Positions 62,192-64,000 of a stretch of 64,000 nucleotides of DNA are shown here, piece by piece. The stretch is from contig NZ_CADIJX010000002.1 of the NCBI RefSeq assembly GCF_902859625.1, positions 930,001-994,000 of the forward strand, read 5' to 3'. Under the pieces are notes generated by a model. The model saw nothing but the letters and a program-made list of their open reading frames with translations. It did no database searches and had not been told where the DNA came from. Origin of the DNA: Achromobacter pestifer (GTDB lineage Bacteria; Pseudomonadota; Gammaproteobacteria; Burkholderiales; Burkholderiaceae_B). A program made the position numbers and the translations under genes. Within the stretch, counting starts at the first letter, position 1; the number at the start of each line of letters is the position of its first letter.

Positions 62192-63661
62192 ATGAACGCC
62201 CGTATCCCCGAAGACGCACTGCCGCCCACCCTGGATCCCAAGGCTCTCCAGGAATTTGTCGATGACAAGTGGGACAACGAGATCATCCCCGCGCTGACCG
62301 ATTACATCGCCGTCCCCGCCAAAAGCCCGGCGTTTGACGCCGACTGGGAAAAGAATGCGTTCATCGAGCGCGTGGTGCGCGATGCGGCGCAATGGGTCGA
62401 AGCGCAGAAGGTGTCGGGCCTGAAGCTGGAAGTGGTGCGCTTGCCGGGCCGCACGCCCGTCATCTTCTTCGACGCGCCCGCTACCCGCAGCGACAACGGC
62501 GACACCGTGCTGCTGTATGGCCACTTGGACAAGCAGCCGGAATTCTCGGGGTGGCGAGCGGGTCTGGGCCCGTGGACGCCCAAGTACGAAGACGGCAAGC
62601 TGTACGGCCGAGGCGGCGCGGATGACGGCTATGCCGTGTACGCCTCGCTGACCGCCATCATGGCGCTGGACAAGCAGGGGATTCCGCGTCCGCGTTGCGT
62701 GGGCATCGTGGAAACCTGTGAAGAATCCGGCAGCTATGACCTGCTGCCCTATGTGGACGCATTGCGCAGCCAGCTGGGCAACGTGGCCCTGGTGGTGTGC
62801 CTGGATTCGGGCGCCGGCAACTATGACCAGTTGTGGATGACCACGTCGCTGCGCGGCATGGTGTCCGGCACGCTGGAAGTCCAGGTGCTGGACGAAGGCG
62901 TGCACTCGGGCGACTCCAGCGGCGTCGTGCCGTCGTCGTTCCGCATCTTGCGCCATCTGCTGGACCGCCTGGAAGACAGCGGCACCGGCCGCCTGCTGCC
63001 GCAAAGCCTGCACTGCGAGATCCCCGCTGAACGGGTTGAACAAGTGTCCGCCACTGCGCGCATCCTGGGTGATGAAGTCTGGCGCCGTTTCCCCTGGAGC
63101 TGCGGCGCCGAAGGAGGCTTTGTGCTGCCCATGACGACCGAGCCGGAACAAGCCCTGCTGAACCGCACCTGGCGTCCGACCTTGTCGGTGACCGGCGCCG
63201 AGGGTCTGCCGCCGCTGTCGAGCGCCGGCAACGTCCTGCGTCCGCGCACGGCGTTCAAGCTGTCGCTGCGCCTGCCGCCGCTGGTGGATGCCGTGGCCGC
63301 CTCGCAAGAAATCAAGGAATTGCTGGAAGCCGACGCGCCCTATAACGCCAAGGTCATCTTCAAGGCCAATGAAGGCGCCGCCACCGGTTGGAACGCGCCC
63401 GCGGCCGTGCCGTGGCTGACCCAAGCCCTGGACGCCGCGTCGCAGCAGTACTACGGCCAGCCGTGCGGCTACATCGGCCAAGGCGGCACGATTCCGCTGA
63501 TGAGCATTCTGCAAAAGGGCTTCCCCAAGGCCCAGTTCATGGTGTGCGGCGTGTTGGGCCCCAAGTCCAATGCCCACGGCCCCAATGAATTCCTGCACGT
63601 GCCTTACGGCAAGAAGCTGACTGCCGCCGTGGCCCAGACCATGGCCGCCATGCCCACATGA
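62192..63661 (+). CDS. M20-family metallopeptidase
   Basis: 489 residues. Metal-site motifs: LLYGHLDKQPE with His111, GRGGADDGYAVYAS with the bridging Asp, VETCEESGS with the general-base Glu pair and LDSGAGNYDQ. C-terminal GQGGTIPLM and HGPNEFLHVPY give the remaining ligand. The size and motifs fit M20 dipeptidases or carboxypeptidases of the CndP/DapE-related kind. TAAAAT at 62147-62152 is a plausible -10, so transcription would begin just before the gene. The stop overlaps the next start. Confidence 0.9.
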   Translation: MNARIPEDALPPTLDPKALQEFVDDKWDNEIIPALTDYIAVPAKSPAFDADWEKNAFIERVVRDAAQWVEAQKVSGLKLEVVRLPGRTPVIFFDAPATRSDNGDTVLLYGHLDKQPEFSGWRAGLGPWTPKYEDGKLYGRGGADDGYAVYASLTAIMALDKQGIPRPRCVGIVETCEESGSYDLLPYVDALRSQLGNVALVVCLDSGAGNYDQLWMTTSLRGMVSGTLEVQVLDEGVHSGDSSGVVPSSFRILRHLLDRLEDSGTGRLLPQSLHCEIPAERVEQVSATARILGDEVWRRFPWSCGAEGGFVLPMTTEPEQALLNRTWRPTLSVTGAEGLPPLSSAGNVLRPRTAFKLSLRLPPLVDAVAASQEIKELLEADAPYNAKVIFKANEGAATGWNAPAAVPWLTQALDAASQQYYGQPCGYIGQGGTIPLMSILQKGFPKAQFMVCGVLGPKSNAHGPNEFLHVPYGKKLTAAVAQTMAAMPT

Positions 63662-64000
63662 TTTCCACCTCAGACTCCTACGCCAATGTGGTTGCCGAAA
63701 CCCGCCATTGGCTGACTCAGGCCGTGATCGGCCTGAACCTCTGTCCGTTCGCCAAGGCGGTTCAGGTCAAGGACCAGATCCGCTTTGCGGTCAGCGACGC
63801 CACCGATGCCGAAGGCGTGCTGACCGATTTGCAGGATGAGCTGGCGCTGCTGGCCGAAGCCGATCCCGAAAAGATCGACACCACCTTGCTGATCATCCCG
63901 GATGCGTTGGACGACTTCCTGGATTTCAACGATTTCGAAGAGCTGTCCGATCGCCTGCTAAAGCGCATGCGATTGGTGGGCGAATTGCAGGTGGCCACGT
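63658..64000 (+). CDS. DUF1415 family protein, N-terminal part (cut by window edge)
   Basis: ATG 63658 overlaps the M20 peptidase stop (ATGA). The first 114 residues include ETRHWLTQAVIGLNLCPFAK, then LLIIPDALDDFLDFNDFEEL, the two best conserved blocks of DUF1415, a family of unknown function found in proteobacteria and usually next to metabolic genes. The frame remains open to the window end. Coupling with the M20 gene suggests that they are cotranscribed. Confidence 0.85.
   Translation, partial: MISTSDSYANVVAETRHWLTQAVIGLNLCPFAKAVQVKDQIRFAVSDATDAEGVLTDLQDELALLAEADPEKIDTTLLIIPDALDDFLDFNDFEELSDRLLKRMRLVGELQVAT

Overview
The window looks like chromosome of a high-GC betaproteobacterium of the Alcaligenaceae, most likely Achromobacter or Bordetella. 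This is inferred from three things: the GC-rich codon use, several Bug-type (tripartite tricarboxylate) solute-binding proteins beside catabolic genes, and two TRAP systems with many LysR regulators. No rRNA, tRNA, CRISPR array, integrase or intact insertion sequence was seen. Both edges cut genes: a TonB-dependent receptor on the left and a DUF1415 gene on the right.

Layout. 1-5.3 kb: siderophore uptake operon (outer-membrane receptor, periplasmic binding protein, two FecCD-type permeases, ATPase). 5.3-9.8 kb, minus strand: DHA1 efflux protein, CpdB-type 2',3'-cyclic nucleotide phosphodiesterase lipoprotein, thiM. 9.9-18.2 kb: a tightly packed catabolic operon (alpha/beta hydrolase, EntE-like aryl ligase, VOC dioxygenase-like protein, flavin monooxygenase of the salicylyl-CoA hydroxylase type, 4HBT thioesterase, maleate isomerase), then a TetR regulator and a Bug binding protein; AT-rich dyads with a shared half-site precede the operon and the Bug gene. 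18.3-21.6 kb: aldehyde dehydrogenase, TSUP permease, a GMC oxidoreductase remnant and a small unknown gene. 21.7-25.5 kb: an RlmN-like radical SAM enzyme lying between two copies of a 135-bp repeat, the second of which forms the 5' end of comEC.

25.5-32.9 kb: an acid-sugar operon on the minus strand (TRAP DctP, fused DctQM, VOC protein, RuBisCO-like protein, DUF1537 kinase) with a divergent LacI-type regulator. 32.9-35.1 kb: MarR regulator and MFS pump sharing a TGCCTAGGCA operator core. 35.1-38.2 kb: nirBD with a sigma-54 promoter and a terminator-type hairpin in the leader, which suggests nitrogen-controlled attenuation. 38.3-48.3 kb: single genes (AlgX-like protein, glutaredoxin, lipoprotein, VOC, DUF4304, LysR/GMC pair, cyclopropane fatty acid synthase, hydrolase, PHP phosphoesterase, greB). 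48.3-51.7 kb: a 179-bp nested palindrome, then a second TRAP system with a 14-bp minisatellite at the end of dctM. 52-56 kb: purL with promoter and terminator. 56.2-64 kb: LysR, chemoreceptor, a Bug/esterase/LysR module, M20 peptidase and the DUF1415 gene.

The most interesting system is the 9.9-17.2 kb operon. Its gene content can be read as a complete CoA-thioester route from a hydroxybenzoate-like acid to maleate and then fumarate, but with a VOC protein and an alpha/beta hydrolase where the known gentisate pathway uses a cupin dioxygenase and an FAH-type hydrolase. The substrate is inferred, not shown.
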